A DNA stretch of 37,653 nt from the NCBI GenBank assembly GCA_001820955.1, contig MHRK01000012.1, positions 1 to 37,653 on the forward strand, written 5' to 3'. The DNA is from Candidatus Taylorbacteria bacterium RIFCSPHIGHO2_02_FULL_43_32b (lineage in GTDB: Bacteria > Patescibacteriota > Minisyncoccia > Phycocordibacterales > 2-02-FULL-43-11). A model generated the notes under the pieces. The model searched no databases, was not told where the DNA came from, and saw only the letters and a list, made by a program, of their open reading frames with translations. Position 1 is the stretch's first letter; the number at the start of each line of letters is the position of its first letter. A program made the position numbers and the translations under genes. Shown one piece after another: positions 36,601 through 37,653 of the stretch.

Positions 36601-37653
36601 CAATAACGCAGAGTAACCAACAGCTGTATTTGAAGAACCTTCACCAGGCGGGCCATTAACTACCGCGGAAAGAGCTTTGTAACCGAGCGCCGTATTTTGA
36701 TATGAGGATGTCGCGGTAAACCCAGCTTGATAACCAATGTATGTGGATTTAAGTCCCCCCTTCGCATCCAAATCAGGCGCCGCTTGATAACCAATCGTCA
36801 AGTTGCCGGCCGCGGTTGTCGAAGAAGTTAGGAACGCCTGGCCGTTTTGGTAGAAGCGAGTGGCGGTGCCGAGGTTGATGCCGGGGCCGGCAAATGTTGT
36901 GCTAGCGGAGAAAGTGTTCCAATCGGAAGCGAGCAGAGTTGTTGACGCTCCGCTACCCGTAAGCGGCTGGCCGTTTTGCAAAATGGTGATGGCGTTGATC
37001 GTACCCTGAACGTCCAATTGATAGGTCGGGCTCGTGGTGCCGATTCCGACTTTACCGTTCGAATCGATGATGAAGGCGGTGCTTGTGGCGGAGGCGGTTG
37101 AAGTCGAAACGGCAAAAAGCGGGATATTGCCGGGGTTGGTTGATGAAGCGGCGACGGAGAGAACAGCCCACGGAGTGGAAGAAGCAACACCGAGTTTTGC
37201 GTTAAATCCGCCGTCAGCTCCCTGAACAACAATCGCATCGTTTGAACGGCCGAGTGCCGGGAAATATTGTGTGGTGCCGCCAAATTGCAGGCGACCAAAA
37301 TCATTATCAGCACTATTCCCTAACTTAAGCAAACCATCAGAGCCAGAAGAAATAACTGACCTACCGGCGATTTGGAATTGTCCGCTAGAAGATACATTTA
37401 CTCGAGTACCAACGTACACACTAGCAGGCCTATTTGAAGAAGCCCCGCCGATACTATATGTATTATCTGCATTAAAAAGCATGTGACCAGTTAACGTCAA
37501 TCCATTCGTCCCCCCACCATTTCCCACTTTCAATCCCCCCACAAACGTACTCGTGGCCGTTGTCGACGTTGCATTGAAATACGGTGCTCCAATCAATGTA
37601 CCGGCTTCGATACCGCCCGAGAATGTGGAAGTAGCAGTCGAGCCCAGAGCGAT
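33640..37653 (-). CDS. Large adhesin/tail-fibre-like surface protein, 5' end beyond the window; C-terminal DUF5011-like domain
   Basis: Reading frame stays open to the window edge (AIALGSTATSTFSGGIEAGTLIGAPYF). Collagen/YadA-head-like repeats (NTAIGADALYSNTIGSGNVAVGFDAL), ADLAEVYFTDEDLEPGDIVYAKGG, DUF5011-like VTYGDLGARIINEEDKNLGIKAIVDGLDVGDQSGVSIDTSEVGSHTIEYYVVDEGGNRGSITRTVNVID. Confidence 0.75.
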   Translation of the reverse strand: MALGSTATSTFSGGIEAGTLIGAPYFNATSTTATSTFVGGLKVGNGGGTNGLTLTGHMLFNADNTYSIGGASSNRPASVYVGTRVNVSSSGQFQIAGRSVISSGSDGLLKLGNSADNDFGRLQFGGTTQYFPALGRSNDAIVVQGADGGFNAKLGVASSTPWAVLSVAASSTNPGNIPLFAVSTSTASATSTAFIIDSNGKVGIGTTSPTYQLDVQGTINAITILQNGQPLTGSGASTTLLASDWNTFSASTTFAGPGINLGTATRFYQNGQAFLTSSTTAAGNLTIGYQAAPDLDAKGGLKSTYIGYQAGFTATSSYQNTALGYKALSAVVNGPPGEGSSNTAVGYSALLKNTVGDVSTALGAYALNENTTGRYNTAIGADALYSNTIGSGNVAVGFDALVSQVGSNSSALGTESMYWVTSGASSTAVGYRAGYGSSGQSTYKNAVLFGARSGYGLTSGDNNTFLGYQAGYSNTTGNTNLAIGYNADVPAAVSSQQLNLANVLFGTGIYNGSTVSGTAFAGAKLGVGTTTPFAKLSVSGDSGGTYPLFAISTSSAAVGTTTVVMVDSIGRVALGTSSPLSMMTIDGTGRLASTSTQTVGVDQVYTMNLAGAGTQFGNSMFVYNAPTVNPNTMVASMVRVQDGTALANTVRGLEVQAHRGGNTQGENTGINAFGRTFGIKGVTVGDAGGSFVPAGVYAETRGTTQGNAIRAYSTTITSADMLYLFQDTSTFTGDALRMDMGNSDATKFTGNFIHLKNGGADKFIVSANGTTTIGDGSTAAGLQIGFGGICVDNDGSCTASTTGRITSMESQTAHADLAEVYFTDEDLEPGDIVYAKGGYTVGKASSLTEDAIIGVVSTKPGLLIGFDDTPSAATKQPVALAGRVPVTVSTENGNIKPGDKIRLSSIPGVGMKADSAGTIIGVALEAFDGTSALSEGVVDAERLKRDRPQLAQSTLVEEDPCEIGGGAEIGVFSCVKRGKKVTQVLKTENEINDPVSSVDAQISAPAKDEKTKDGQSVKTGRIQVFVNLGYANLQNDLGAIVAAASTTPVWNIDSASGRVTLATSGGTVDFAGSSLLGVRSITGDGNVWSISADGRLVVKDIEAENASIQNSLKVGTPEKRTGITLYDEVTGEPYCLSIAAGVAKSTAGVCSSTSQSSQSSQTPGVWETSTTTTTTAPVDPDVIPPPVDTETPILNLNGENPATIDKGVTYGDLGARIINEEDKNLGIKAIVDGLDVGDQSGVSIDTSEVGSHTIEYYVVDEGGNRGSITRTVNVIDPFASTTPAEETASTTPPTEPEITEPEVEPVPEPSIEPVSNSASSTESLIESNPSGTATSTP
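34157..34173. repeat. REP-like palindrome inside a coding sequence
   Basis: CAGACACCAGGTGTCTG, translated on the minus strand as QTPGVW. Confidence 0.9.

Noticed and set aside
1-37653. UGA recoding (Gracilibacteria/SR1-type code)
   Set aside because: ORFs are intact with the standard code and TGA serves as stop with tight or overlapping downstream starts (19150-19153, 31854-31859).

Overview
The window looks like a chromosomal segment of a small-genome bacterium, most likely Patescibacteria/CPR (Parcubacteria-like). That placement is inferred from gene content only. Nearly all genes are on the minus strand. Recognisable housekeeping genes are an ABC exporter, an ECF sigma factor with a DUF5667-type partner, PurM, Ddl, UvrC, UvrA, a CheY-like receiver and UvrB. 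From ~17 kb on there is a large cell-surface block: two cohesin-domain proteins, a dockerin protein, a 3121-aa repeat protein, a membrane-fused spermidine-synthase-like protein and a >1300-aa adhesin-like ORF cut by the window edge. A RAYT-like (Y1/IS200-type) transposase with associated palindromes is inserted in that block. There are three complete tRNA-Ala genes (GGC, CGC, TGC). The most unusual signal is around tRNA-Ala(CGC), ~2.28-2.67 kb. The intact tRNA sits inside what appears to be the anticodon-loop interruption of a second Ala-type tRNA. That second tRNA's 5' and 3' halves form a canonical cloverleaf, and its interruption ends are complementary. This nested unit lies inside a third, partly decayed split tRNA. 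A related half-tRNA with a 45-nt hairpin in its D-loop precedes tRNA-Ala(TGC). All stems, repeats and domain calls were made by eye; no search or folding program was run.
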